64,000 nucleotides of DNA from Collinsella sp. (lineage in GTDB: Bacteria; Actinomycetota; Coriobacteriia; Coriobacteriales; Coriobacteriaceae): the NCBI GenBank assembly GCA_019419585.1, contig DXZQ01000011.1:19727-83726 (forward strand), in the 5' to 3' direction. The position numbers were made by a program, and so were the translations under genes. Of this stretch, positions 52,429 through 60,816 are shown in pieces. The notes beneath the pieces are model-generated. The model worked only from the letters and a program-made list of their open reading frames with translations, did not search any database and was not told the DNA's origin. Numbering within the stretch: the stretch's first letter is position 1; each line of letters starts with the position of its first letter.

Positions 52429-53190
52429 GTGAGTTTTATTGTGGCTGCTAAAGAAGTAACAGAGAACAATGCGCCCGTGGGGGCGGCGCTGATCGCTCAG
52501 GCCATGGACCGGCGTGAGGGCGCTGGCCGCTACAGGGCCATGCAATCCATCATGGACTGGGACCGCTCGCGCCTGGCATATAGGGCAGTGAAGCGCGCAT
52601 TCGACATCGTGTTCAGCGGTGCCGTGCTCGTCGTCATCGCTGTGCCCAGCCTGGTGCTGGCCGCGGCCATCCGACTGGAGAGCAAGGGCAGCCCCTTCTA
52701 TAGTCAGATCCGCGTTGGCCGCACCCGTCCCGACGGTAGTTTGACTACCTTCCGCATGTGGAAGTTCCGCTCCATGTACAAGGACGCCGACGAGCGCCTC
52801 GCCGAGCTCAGGGAGCAGAACGAGATCGCCGGCGCCATGTTCAAGATGAAGAATGACCCGCGTGTCACCAAGATTGGAAAGTTCATCCGTAAGCACTCCA
52901 TCGACGAGTTCCCGCAGTTCCTGAACGTGTTCATGGGTCAGATGTCCGTCGTCGGCCCGCGCCCGCCGCTGCCCAACGAGGTCGCGGAGTATACCGAGTA
53001 CGACCTGCAGCGCTTGGCTGTGAAGCCGGGCATTACCGGCTGGTGGCAGGTGACTGACCGCAACGATACCGACTTCGACGGCATGGTCCGCCGTGATTTG
53101 GAGTACATCGCCATGTGCGGCCCCATCACGGACTTGAAGATTGTTCTCCTCACTGTCGTTGAGGTCTTTACCGGTGGAGGTGCTTGCTAA
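52429..53190 (+). CDS. Undecaprenyl-phosphate sugar phosphotransferase (initiating transferase)
   Basis: This 253-residue bacterial sugar transferase (PglC/WbaP C-terminal type) starts the repeat unit by moving a sugar-phosphate to undecaprenyl phosphate. One membrane helix lies at ~residues 60-84 (AFDIVFSGAVLVVIAVPSLVLAAAI). It is followed by the catalytic motifs KGSPFYSQIRVG, FRMWKFRSM, KIGKFIRKHSIDEFPQFLNVFMGQMSVVGPRPPLP and GITGWWQV. The start is uncertain: GTG 52429 is annotated, GTG 52441 and ATG 52503 are possible. The downstream gene begins right after its stop. Confidence 0.9.
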   Translation: MSFIVAAKEVTENNAPVGAALIAQAMDRREGAGRYRAMQSIMDWDRSRLAYRAVKRAFDIVFSGAVLVVIAVPSLVLAAAIRLESKGSPFYSQIRVGRTRPDGSLTTFRMWKFRSMYKDADERLAELREQNEIAGAMFKMKNDPRVTKIGKFIRKHSIDEFPQFLNVFMGQMSVVGPRPPLPNEVAEYTEYDLQRLAVKPGITGWWQVTDRNDTDFDGMVRRDLEYIAMCGPITDLKIVLLTVVEVFTGGGAC

Positions 53191-54294
53191 ATGACTGAAC
53201 CGGTTAGGGTGGCTCAGGTTGTTGGCAAGATGGTTGGCGGCGGCGTCGAAGCTGTCGTTATGAATTACTATCGTCACATCGATCGCGGTAAAGTGCAGTT
53301 TGACTTTCTTGTTGATTCCGATTCGACGCTTGTTCCCCGTGACGAGATCGAATCGCTCGGTGGCAGGGTCTTTGAGATACCGCCCTATCAGCATGTAGCT
53401 GAATACCAGCGAGAGCTTCAGCGTCTCTTTAAGCAAGAGGGCTGGAAGATTGTCCATAGTCACATCAACGCGCTTTCGGTCTTTCCTCTTCGTGCTGCGA
53501 AGAAGGCGGGTGTCCCCGTGCGTATCGCCCATAGCCATTCTACGAGTGGTAAGGGTGAGTATGCCAAGAATGCCCTAAAGGCCGTGCTGAAAACGCAATC
53601 AAACCGGTATCCGACTCACCGTTTTGCATGTAGTAAATTCGCTGGTGAATGGTTATTTGGATCGAGTTCTCAATTTGTAGTCATGCGCAATGCTGTCGAC
53701 TTGTCTGTTTTCGCGCCAGATGATGAGGATCGCCTAAGGACGCGGCGATCACTTGGTGTTGCTGACGGACAGCTTCTAATTGGGCACATTGGTCGTTTTA
53801 CAGAGCAGAAGAATCACTCATATTTGCTTAATATATTCGATCAGGTTTTAAAGATTCGTAATGATGCAGTTTTAGTTTTGGTTGGTTCTGGTCCGTTGGT
53901 TGAACAGATAAAGGACCAAGCTGATTGTCTGGGGATTAGCCATTCTGTTCGGTTTTTGGGCACTAGAAGCGACGCAGCATCTTTATATCGAGCATTTGAT
54001 GTTTTCTGCCTGCCGAGCCTGTATGAAGGCCTCCCAATGGTCGGAGTTGAATGCCAGGCATCGCATACACCCATTCTTGCGTCTGATACCGTTACCTCTG
54101 AGACCGCTGTTACATCCATGATGCAATTTGAATCACTTTCTAGCTCCTGTATAAAGTGGGCCGAAAGACTTATTGAGTTGAGCACAGAGGTCTTCGCGCC
54201 TGGCGACGATGCCGGTTTGCAGGTATTTGAAATTAATGCTGCGGCCAGAGTGTTATTGGATTGTTATATGACCTATTTAGGTTCTGTTGATTAA
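53191..54294 (+). CDS. Glycosyltransferase family 4
   Basis: This 367-residue GT-B enzyme has the N-terminal glycine-rich loop KMVGGGVEAVVMNYYRHI. The linker continues with LLIGHIGRFTEQKNHSYLLNIF, VLVLVGSGPL and the donor site LPSLYEGLPMVGVECQA. It should add one sugar to the lipid-linked oligosaccharide in the cytoplasm. From the middle of this gene onward the codon use turns AT-rich, marking the edge of the transferred block. It abuts the sugar transferase stop. Confidence 0.9.
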   Translation: MTEPVRVAQVVGKMVGGGVEAVVMNYYRHIDRGKVQFDFLVDSDSTLVPRDEIESLGGRVFEIPPYQHVAEYQRELQRLFKQEGWKIVHSHINALSVFPLRAAKKAGVPVRIAHSHSTSGKGEYAKNALKAVLKTQSNRYPTHRFACSKFAGEWLFGSSSQFVVMRNAVDLSVFAPDDEDRLRTRRSLGVADGQLLIGHIGRFTEQKNHSYLLNIFDQVLKIRNDAVLVLVGSGPLVEQIKDQADCLGISHSVRFLGTRSDAASLYRAFDVFCLPSLYEGLPMVGVECQASHTPILASDTVTSETAVTSMMQFESLSSSCIKWAERLIELSTEVFAPGDDAGLQVFEINAAARVLLDCYMTYLGSVD

Positions 54295-54303
54295 GGGGAT
54301 AGC

Positions 54304-55491
54304 TTGACTATTACATGCTCTAAGCGAGTCGCAGTCGCGTCGTGTCATGACAAAATCAACTTTGGCAGCGTTCTTCAGGCGTACGCGACCCAGCGTGCCC
54401 TTGAGGAGCTGGGAGTTGAAGTCAATACTATTGATAAACGTGGCCTGGGTCATGCTATTTCTGAAGGACGCAATGATTACTATCTTGAGCATCTATTTGA
54501 TGTAGATCTTTATCGTGCAAAGCTGGGTTTTGTAAAGCATCGCATCAAGCAGAAGCTTGATGCTGACTTTGGAAAGAAAATGGCAAAGAGGAAAAGTGCA
54601 TTTTCATCTTTCGAGTCAACACATTTTAGTTTTACTCCTCAAGCCGCTTCGTTTGAAGAACTTGGGGCGCTTGTGGCTGATTATGACAGCGTTGTTGTTG
54701 GCAGCGATCAGCTTTGGCTGCCTGTTAACATTGCTGGTAGGTACTTTACACTATCTTTCGTGCAGCTTCCTGTCCGCAAGGTGTCTTATTCCACTAGTTT
54801 TGGAGTATCTTCCCTTTCTGAAAAATATCTTCGTAAAACAAAAGATTTTCTTTCCGATTTTTCGGCCATTTCTGTTCGCGAGGATACGGGAGCGGATTTG
54901 GTAGAGAAAGCTACGGGCGTCCGATGCTCTGTTGTATGCGACCCTACGATGCTGCTGGCTAGAGATCAGTGGGCAAGCCTTGCTTGTTCCTCCTCGATTG
55001 ACGTTCCTGACGAGCCCTATGTTTTCTGCTATTTCATGGGTAAGAATGCATGGAATCGTGAATGTGCCCAAGAGCTTGCCAAGCAGCATAATTTGAAGAT
55101 CGTCGCCATTGCTCATCCCGATGAATATGTTAAGGCTGATGACGATTACGCGGATTATTATCCTTGGGAAGCCGGTCCGGCTGAGTGGGTCAACTTGATT
55201 GCCCATGCTTCGTATGTCTGTACTGACTCTTTCCACGGAAGCGTTTTCTCAAATATTTTTGAGGTGCCCTTCTTCTCGTTCCGTCGCCACGAGAATATGG
55301 GTGCTCAGTCTACGAACTCACGTATTGATACATTGTTGCGTGTCCTTGGAAACTCCGATCGTATTTGCGAATCGAAGGATGCTTTCCGTGCCGCAATGGC
55401 AAATGAAATCGACTTTGTGTCAGTACGTCAACGACTTAATGTGTATAGGAATGAATCGGCCAATTGGCTTAAATCAGCTCTTGAGTTGTAG
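54304..55491 (+). CDS. Polysaccharide pyruvyltransferase family protein
   Basis: This 395-residue GT-B-like protein of the CsaB/WcaK family has the start VAVASCHDKINFGSVLQAYATQRAL, VVGSDQLWLP in the middle and YVCTDSFHGSVFSNIFEVPFFSFRR towards the end, which is the family hallmark. It would add ketal-linked pyruvate from phosphoenolpyruvate to a sugar of the repeat unit. The start TTG 54304 follows AAGGGGATAGC. It is AT-rich and followed after 8 bases by an iron-sulfur protein gene, a pairing often seen in surface-polysaccharide clusters. Confidence 0.9.
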   Translation: MTITCSKRVAVASCHDKINFGSVLQAYATQRALEELGVEVNTIDKRGLGHAISEGRNDYYLEHLFDVDLYRAKLGFVKHRIKQKLDADFGKKMAKRKSAFSSFESTHFSFTPQAASFEELGALVADYDSVVVGSDQLWLPVNIAGRYFTLSFVQLPVRKVSYSTSFGVSSLSEKYLRKTKDFLSDFSAISVREDTGADLVEKATGVRCSVVCDPTMLLARDQWASLACSSSIDVPDEPYVFCYFMGKNAWNRECAQELAKQHNLKIVAIAHPDEYVKADDDYADYYPWEAGPAEWVNLIAHASYVCTDSFHGSVFSNIFEVPFFSFRRHENMGAQSTNSRIDTLLRVLGNSDRICESKDAFRAAMANEIDFVSVRQRLNVYRNESANWLKSALEL

Positions 55492-55499
55492 GGAACAGT

Positions 55500-56744
55500 A
55501 TGATCTCCATCACGGACAAAAGTAAATGCTGCGGTTGCGCTGCCTGTGCTCAAAAATGTCCCAAGCAGTGCATATCAATGGAATATGACGCCGAGGGCTG
55601 CGAGTACCCCGTAGTCAATGCTGACCAGTGTATTGATTGCGGATTATGCGAAAAGGCTTGCCCAGTGCTTAATGTTGATAAGGACGAGCCTAAGTCCCAA
55701 CGAGCCTTTCTAGTCCAGCATAATGATCAAAAGGTGCTTGCTGAAAGCACTTCTGGTGGAGCCTTCACTGCCCTTGCTCAGGCCGTGATTGCCAACGGCG
55801 GTATTGTGTTTGGTGCAGGTTATTTGCGCGGTGAACAGCTTGTGCGAGCCGAAGGAGCCCCTGGGCGACTTAAGGTCGGACATTTTTCTGTGGAAAGCGT
55901 TGATGAACTTTGGCGCTTCCGCAACAGTAAATATGTTCAGAGCGTTGTTGGCCCTGCGTATCCCGAGGTCAAACAACAACTAAAAACTGGACGTGAAGTT
56001 CTCTTTATTGGTACCCCTTGTCAATGCGAAGGCCTGCTTCGATTTTTGGGCGGCAAGCCGGCAAATTTACGCGTGGCAGACTTCGTCTGCCGCGCGAACC
56101 CCGCTCGCGCTGTGTTCGCGCGGCAGGTCGAATGGCTTGACGCAAAGGTTGGCGTAAAAGGTGAGACCGTTCTTTTTAGAGATAAATCACGGTTTGGCTA
56201 TCGCTATTCAAATATGTGCGAGCTCGAAGGCGAGACTCTGTATGGTGAACGGCTGTACAGTGAAGGTGTCGAAACAGATCCTTACCTAAGGGCCTTTTTT
56301 GCTGATCTTTCAGATCGACCCATTTGTTACGAATGCCCGTTTAAAAAGCGTTATCGCGTTACTGATTTGACTTGCTGGGATTTCTTCGATGTTTATCGAC
56401 TCTCGAAAGAGTTCGACGACAATCGGGGCGTCACTCGAGTTCTCATCCAAAGCGATGAGGGACAAGAATTGCTTGATCGAGCCTCAAGCTATGCCCGTAT
56501 GAAGGAGATTGATGTTGAGGCTGCAGTAGAAGGTGTTCGTGAACTTACTAAGTCCGTGAAGCTGAATCCGCGTCGCGATGAATTCATGGCTGATGTGGCG
56601 AATCTGGATGGTGAGGAGCTTATGAATAAGTGGTTCCCCGATTCCGGAAAAGTAAAAGCCGAGCGCTTTGCTAGGCATACATGCGAAAAGCTTGGAATTT
56701 ATGACCCGATGAAGCGTCTGGTTAAAAAAATCATCAAGAAGTAG
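55500..56744 (+). CDS. Coenzyme F420 hydrogenase/dehydrogenase beta-subunit-like iron-sulfur protein
   Basis: This 414-residue protein has two N-terminal [4Fe-4S] motifs (CCGCAACAQKC and CIDCGLCEKAC within the first 60 residues). FrhB-type domains follow: STSGGAFTALAQAVIANGGIVFGAGY, FIGTPCQCEGLLRFL and a further cysteine pair in CYECPFKKRYRVTDLTCWDFF. These domains bind flavin. It has no link to F420 biosynthesis here. Its place next to the pyruvyltransferase suggests a reductive step in polysaccharide modification. The exact reaction is unknown. Confidence 0.85.
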   Translation: MISITDKSKCCGCAACAQKCPKQCISMEYDAEGCEYPVVNADQCIDCGLCEKACPVLNVDKDEPKSQRAFLVQHNDQKVLAESTSGGAFTALAQAVIANGGIVFGAGYLRGEQLVRAEGAPGRLKVGHFSVESVDELWRFRNSKYVQSVVGPAYPEVKQQLKTGREVLFIGTPCQCEGLLRFLGGKPANLRVADFVCRANPARAVFARQVEWLDAKVGVKGETVLFRDKSRFGYRYSNMCELEGETLYGERLYSEGVETDPYLRAFFADLSDRPICYECPFKKRYRVTDLTCWDFFDVYRLSKEFDDNRGVTRVLIQSDEGQELLDRASSYARMKEIDVEAAVEGVRELTKSVKLNPRRDEFMADVANLDGEELMNKWFPDSGKVKAERFARHTCEKLGIYDPMKRLVKKIIKK

Positions 56745-56766
56745 CCTATTGTTCGAAAGGGAATTG

Positions 56767-57519
56767 ATGATTCCTAAAGTTCTGCACTACATCTGGTTCG
56801 GTGGAAGTGAGCTTCCTGAACTTGAAAGAAAATGCATTGAGTCTTGGTCGAAGATCATGCCTGATTGGGAAATTCGTAGATGGGACGAAAGCAATTTCGA
56901 TATAAATCAATGTGAATTTTGTCGTGAGGCATATGCCTCAAAAAAATGGGCGTTTGTCAGCGATTATGCGCGCTACAGAATACTGTATTCAGAGGGTGGA
57001 ATCCTTCTCGATACAGATGTCGAAGTCCTGAAGCCTCTGGACGAGCTTTTAGATAATGAGGCTTTTGCGGGATTCATGAAGAATAATTTCTTCTTGAATC
57101 CCGGCCTCATCATGGGTTCTGAGGCCGGAAGCCATGTCATGAGCGATGTCGCAAAATTATATGAATCTATGAGATTTGAGATGCGAAAAGGCCGCAACTC
57201 TATGGATACCTCTCCGAGGGTGCTAACTGATTACCTGGAAGTGAGTTGTGCTCTTAAGAGAGATGGTTCATTTCAGCAGTTAAATGGTTTCACTGCATAC
57301 CCTGCTACTTATTTTGATCCCCTAGACAGTCATAGTGGCAAGTTTGAAATTACTGATGATACATATTCTATTCACCATTATTCAGGCACCTGGTTGTCAC
57401 CCGCTAAGAAGTTCCGTGTTGAAATGCGGAAAAAGCTTGCGCCAGTAATTGGACCCAAGCTGTCTTGGTTCATCTCCTCTGTTCTATCGGTACTTAGATT
57501 TGGAAGGAAGGCTTTTTAA
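56767..57519 (+). CDS. Glycosyltransferase family 32-like (DXD sugar transferase)
   Basis: This 250-residue protein begins MIPKVLHYIWFGGSELPELE, then reads SWSKIMPDWEIRRWDE and AFVSDYARYRILYSEGGILLDTDVEVLKPLD. It is a typical GT32 capsular transferase with the DTD metal-binding motif. It likely adds a sugar using a nucleotide donor at the cytoplasmic side. ATG 56767 follows GAAAGGGAA; an upstream TTG at 56749 would add six residues. Its stop overlaps the next start (TAATG). Confidence 0.9.
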   Translation: MIPKVLHYIWFGGSELPELERKCIESWSKIMPDWEIRRWDESNFDINQCEFCREAYASKKWAFVSDYARYRILYSEGGILLDTDVEVLKPLDELLDNEAFAGFMKNNFFLNPGLIMGSEAGSHVMSDVAKLYESMRFEMRKGRNSMDTSPRVLTDYLEVSCALKRDGSFQQLNGFTAYPATYFDPLDSHSGKFEITDDTYSIHHYSGTWLSPAKKFRVEMRKKLAPVIGPKLSWFISSVLSVLRFGRKAF

Positions 57520-58637
57520 TGGTTTCGTCTGCCTTAGACCACAATAAGCCTAGGGTTTTAGTATCTGGCCTTTCAAATGGGCTGGGTGGAACCGAAATCG
57601 TTGTTGGTAGGTATATAAAGGCCCTTAGCTCATATGCTACGTTTGAATTTCTTGCAACGTCTGATTTATCAGATGTTGCATTCGTTCATGAGATGAACTC
57701 CGAAATCCACATTTGCCCGGATATTGATAGGCCTATTAAGCGCTTTGAGTATCTAGACCATCTATTTCAAGATGAACCAAATCGTTACCAGGCGGTTTGG
57801 TGTAACTTTAATCATCTTTTATATGCGGATGTCTTGCGAGCAGCTCAACGGGCGAATGTCTCTGTCCGCATTGCTCATTCTCACAATTCTCGTTTTTTGG
57901 GCGGTTTGCCGACTCAAGTTATAAGCCGTTTTAATCGCCGTGCGGCGTTACGTAATTCTAATGTTAGGCTTGCGTGTTCAAAAGAAGCGGGTTCATTCTT
58001 CTGGGGCGATAATTTTCAGGTGCTTCCAAATGCCTTAAATTTTAATGACATGGAGTACGATCCTGTCAGCAGGGTAGTAATTAGGGAAGAGTTCGGCCTT
58101 TCGTCAAAAGATTTTCTTATTGGTACTGTTGGACGTTTGACTAGTCAAAAGAATCATATTTTTCTTTTAAAGATAATGAAGGAACTGCTAACAGTTAAAT
58201 CCAACTGTAAATTAATGATTGTTGGCGATGGCCCCCTACACAAGAGTCTTCAGGAATCTGCGGCTAAGCTGGGTATCTCATCTAGTGTCTTGTTTGCAGG
58301 CGAAAGAAAAGATATTAAAGACATTCTGTCTTCATTTGACTGTTTTGTATTTCCATCTACGTTTGAGGGCCTTGGTGTTGCCGCAATTGAAGCCCAGCTT
58401 AACGGATTACCTTGTGTCTGTTCATTTGGCGTTCCAGATGCGGCTGATATTTCTGATAAATTTTTAAAGTGTTCCTTTAATGTTGCCGAATGGATTGACG
58501 CAATTATTTCTATGGGTCGTCCAAATAAGCTTGCGGGGGGGGCGTCTGTTTATGACGTCAACAAGCAAGCAAGTAAATTGCTGTCAATCTTCCTTGGTCG
58601 ACAATCCTCTCGTGAGCGTGATTGTGCCGATGTATAA
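57519..58637 (+). CDS. Glycosyltransferase family 4
   Basis: This 372-residue GT-B enzyme has SGLSNGLGGTEIVVGRYIKAL at the N-terminus, LIGTVGRLTSQKNHIFLLKIM and LMIVGDGPL in the donor domain, and FPSTFEGLGVAAIEAQLNGLP with the two glutamates. It adds a sugar to the growing repeat unit. The gene is strongly AT-rich. A run of eight G residues (58535-58542) lies in its last 35 codons, and its 3' end overlaps the next gene by 86 bases in another frame. Confidence 0.88.
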   Translation: MVSSALDHNKPRVLVSGLSNGLGGTEIVVGRYIKALSSYATFEFLATSDLSDVAFVHEMNSEIHICPDIDRPIKRFEYLDHLFQDEPNRYQAVWCNFNHLLYADVLRAAQRANVSVRIAHSHNSRFLGGLPTQVISRFNRRAALRNSNVRLACSKEAGSFFWGDNFQVLPNALNFNDMEYDPVSRVVIREEFGLSSKDFLIGTVGRLTSQKNHIFLLKIMKELLTVKSNCKLMIVGDGPLHKSLQESAAKLGISSSVLFAGERKDIKDILSSFDCFVFPSTFEGLGVAAIEAQLNGLPCVCSFGVPDAADISDKFLKCSFNVAEWIDAIISMGRPNKLAGGASVYDVNKQASKLLSIFLGRQSSRERDCADV

Positions 58638-59616
58638 CGCTGAAAAAACGATTCAAAAGACATTAAATAGTCTTCAGCGTCAGAGTGTGAGCAACATTGA
58701 AATAATTATTGTTGATGATGGGTCGACAGATCGTGGCGCTGAGCTAGTTATGGCTATTGCAGAGGGCGACAACCGGATTAAGCTGATTAGTCAAAACAAT
58801 AGTGGTGTATGCGTGGCGCGTAATAGGGGTATCGATGAGGCCTCCGGTGATTGGGTGGCATTTGTTGATGCTGACGATATGCTGCCTATAAATGCAGTTA
58901 GGCTGTTGCTTGAATCCTCAGATGGCTGTAGCTTGGTTATCGGGGCTCTACTGAATGAGCATGGCGATTATTCGGGCAAGGCTATAAGCATCGACTGGAA
59001 AACAGCATGCTCTCTTAGCCTTGCATTTTGGGATAATGTTAATAAAGTTCCGTTTTCGAGCTTTACTAAAGGTGTTGGATTCCGAAGCGTTTGTGGAAAG
59101 ATATTTAAGAAATCATTATTCCGGAATGGTTTTCTTAAATTTGAAGATGGCATTCGTTTCGGTGAAGACGCGTTGTTTATGGTAGATGCTTATCGTCTGG
59201 CTGAAAGTGTAAAAGTAGTGGACTCGGCGGTCTATTGCTATGTCAACAATAGTGATTCAGTAACGAGAAATACTGATATCTCGGCTATCGAGAGTGTTGA
59301 TAATTTACTGGTAAAACTATATGAGCTATGTCACGTGAATCCGGATTTAAGCGAACTATATAAGCAATCTGCAGTCAGGGAAGTCTTATCTTTGATTCGT
59401 AATTGTGCACGTTTGGAATCGAATCAGCTTTTTAAGCCTGTCTCTAATATGGTCTGCCAGTCGTATTTCAGCTATTTAATGGAAGGCTTTGCTTCTCACC
59501 GCTATTCACGTCGATTTATCTCTGAAGTGAAAAATCGCATTACGATCCGTCTTCTTCTTGCGAGGCGTGTTATGGCTGCAATTGGCTTTGCTAAGTTTGT
59601 TTATGGGGTACGTTAA
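58552..59616 (+). CDS. Glycosyltransferase family 2
   Basis: This 354-residue GT-A enzyme has LVSVIVPMYNAEKTIQKTLNSL, IIIVDDGSTDRGAEL, NRGIDEASGDWVAFVDADDM with the DAD metal site, and FGEDALFMVDAYRLA. It transfers a sugar to the lipid-linked intermediate. ATG 58552 lies after the G8 tract, which may double as its ribosome site. The frame is open further upstream to 58480, but that part is not family-like. It overlaps the preceding GT4 gene. Confidence 0.88.
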   Translation: MTSTSKQVNCCQSSLVDNPLVSVIVPMYNAEKTIQKTLNSLQRQSVSNIEIIIVDDGSTDRGAELVMAIAEGDNRIKLISQNNSGVCVARNRGIDEASGDWVAFVDADDMLPINAVRLLLESSDGCSLVIGALLNEHGDYSGKAISIDWKTACSLSLAFWDNVNKVPFSSFTKGVGFRSVCGKIFKKSLFRNGFLKFEDGIRFGEDALFMVDAYRLAESVKVVDSAVYCYVNNSDSVTRNTDISAIESVDNLLVKLYELCHVNPDLSELYKQSAVREVLSLIRNCARLESNQLFKPVSNMVCQSYFSYLMEGFASHRYSRRFISEVKNRITIRLLLARRVMAAIGFAKFVYGVR

Positions 59617-60816
59617 TTGAATTTGACTAATGTGGAAAGATCATGGACTGAGATTATACGAGCAAATGCCGGGGCTGTACTGTTCAGCTTTGCTTTGGCT
59701 TTATTTTCAGTTTCCTATTATATTGGATCAGTAAATGCTACCAATGTGTTTGGGATTTCTCTTGCGGTGCTTTCGCTGGTTCTTGAGTTGTTTGCCTTAG
59801 CGTTTCTACTGCTGAAGCTTTTACTACAAAAGACTTCTCATGTGAAAGTGCTAGTTGGCTTGCTGCTGATTTTAATTTGCGTCGGGTCGCTGAAATCAAA
59901 TAAAGCCCCTCAGATTATTTGGTTGGCGCTGTTTTGCCTTTGCGCTGAAGACGTCCCTGAATACTACATCTCAAGGTCTATTCTTGTATCGTCCGTCTTT
60001 ATGCTATTGATGGTTGTTGGTCTCAATAGTGTCGGTGCCATTCCTTCTGTATTAATGTCGCGCGGTAGCAATTTTGTACGAGATTCGATGGGTTTTGCCC
60101 ATCCTAATAATTTTGGACAGCTTTTGTTTATTGCTTATTCTGCTTCTATTTTTGAGCTGAAAGGCAGAAGCGGTCTTGCGGGCATCTTCTGTTTCGCAAT
60201 TGCTTTTTTCGTAGCTGATTCAAAAACTTCTGCAGCAGGCATTTTCGTAATGGCCTTGTATTCGGTTATTTCATTCAGAAGTCCCCGTTCAAAACCATAT
60301 GGGTCCCTATTTACTTTTTTACCGCTTTTTCTGGCGATTGTTAGTATAGCCCTGCCCTTTATGTGGTCCCATGGTGCCAATAAATGTCTTGTTCAGCTTG
60401 ATAATTTAATGACCAACCGGATTTTTTATTCCGCCTATTATTTTGAAAACTACCCTCTGACTGTTTTTGGTAATGACTTAACGGCCATAGTTTCGCTGCC
60501 GTCTGCAACGGGTGGTTATTTAATACAAACAAGAGTCATGCTTGACAATGCATATTGTCGACTACTTATTCAATACGGTTTGATCCCATTTACCGCGTTT
60601 GTTGCTTTCTATTGCGTAGCGATAAATAAAGCGCGTATTTCGGCCCACGTGACATTCATGGGCTTGGTCTTGTATTCCCTAATGGGGTTTGTTGAATGCG
60701 GAATGTTATATCCAGCATGTAATTTCTTTATGCTTATGGCGCTGCCCGCCTTTTCAGATAAGGGGCCCTGTCAATCCAGGGTGCCATCAAAGGATGTTGT
60801 GGAGATGGCTAAATAA
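59617..60816 (+). CDS. O-antigen polymerase-like membrane protein (Wzy type)
   Basis: This 399-residue integral membrane protein has about 10-11 hydrophobic segments and a periplasmic loop. The part FVRDSMGFAHPNNFGQLLFIAYSA is the short motif shared by O-antigen ligases and polymerases. It probably joins repeat units on the outer face of the membrane. TTG 59617 directly follows the GT2 stop. Sequence is AT-rich, as usual for such genes. Its family assignment rests mainly on topology and context. Confidence 0.8.
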   Translation: MNLTNVERSWTEIIRANAGAVLFSFALALFSVSYYIGSVNATNVFGISLAVLSLVLELFALAFLLLKLLLQKTSHVKVLVGLLLILICVGSLKSNKAPQIIWLALFCLCAEDVPEYYISRSILVSSVFMLLMVVGLNSVGAIPSVLMSRGSNFVRDSMGFAHPNNFGQLLFIAYSASIFELKGRSGLAGIFCFAIAFFVADSKTSAAGIFVMALYSVISFRSPRSKPYGSLFTFLPLFLAIVSIALPFMWSHGANKCLVQLDNLMTNRIFYSAYYFENYPLTVFGNDLTAIVSLPSATGGYLIQTRVMLDNAYCRLLIQYGLIPFTAFVAFYCVAINKARISAHVTFMGLVLYSLMGFVECGMLYPACNFFMLMALPAFSDKGPCQSRVPSKDVVEMAK

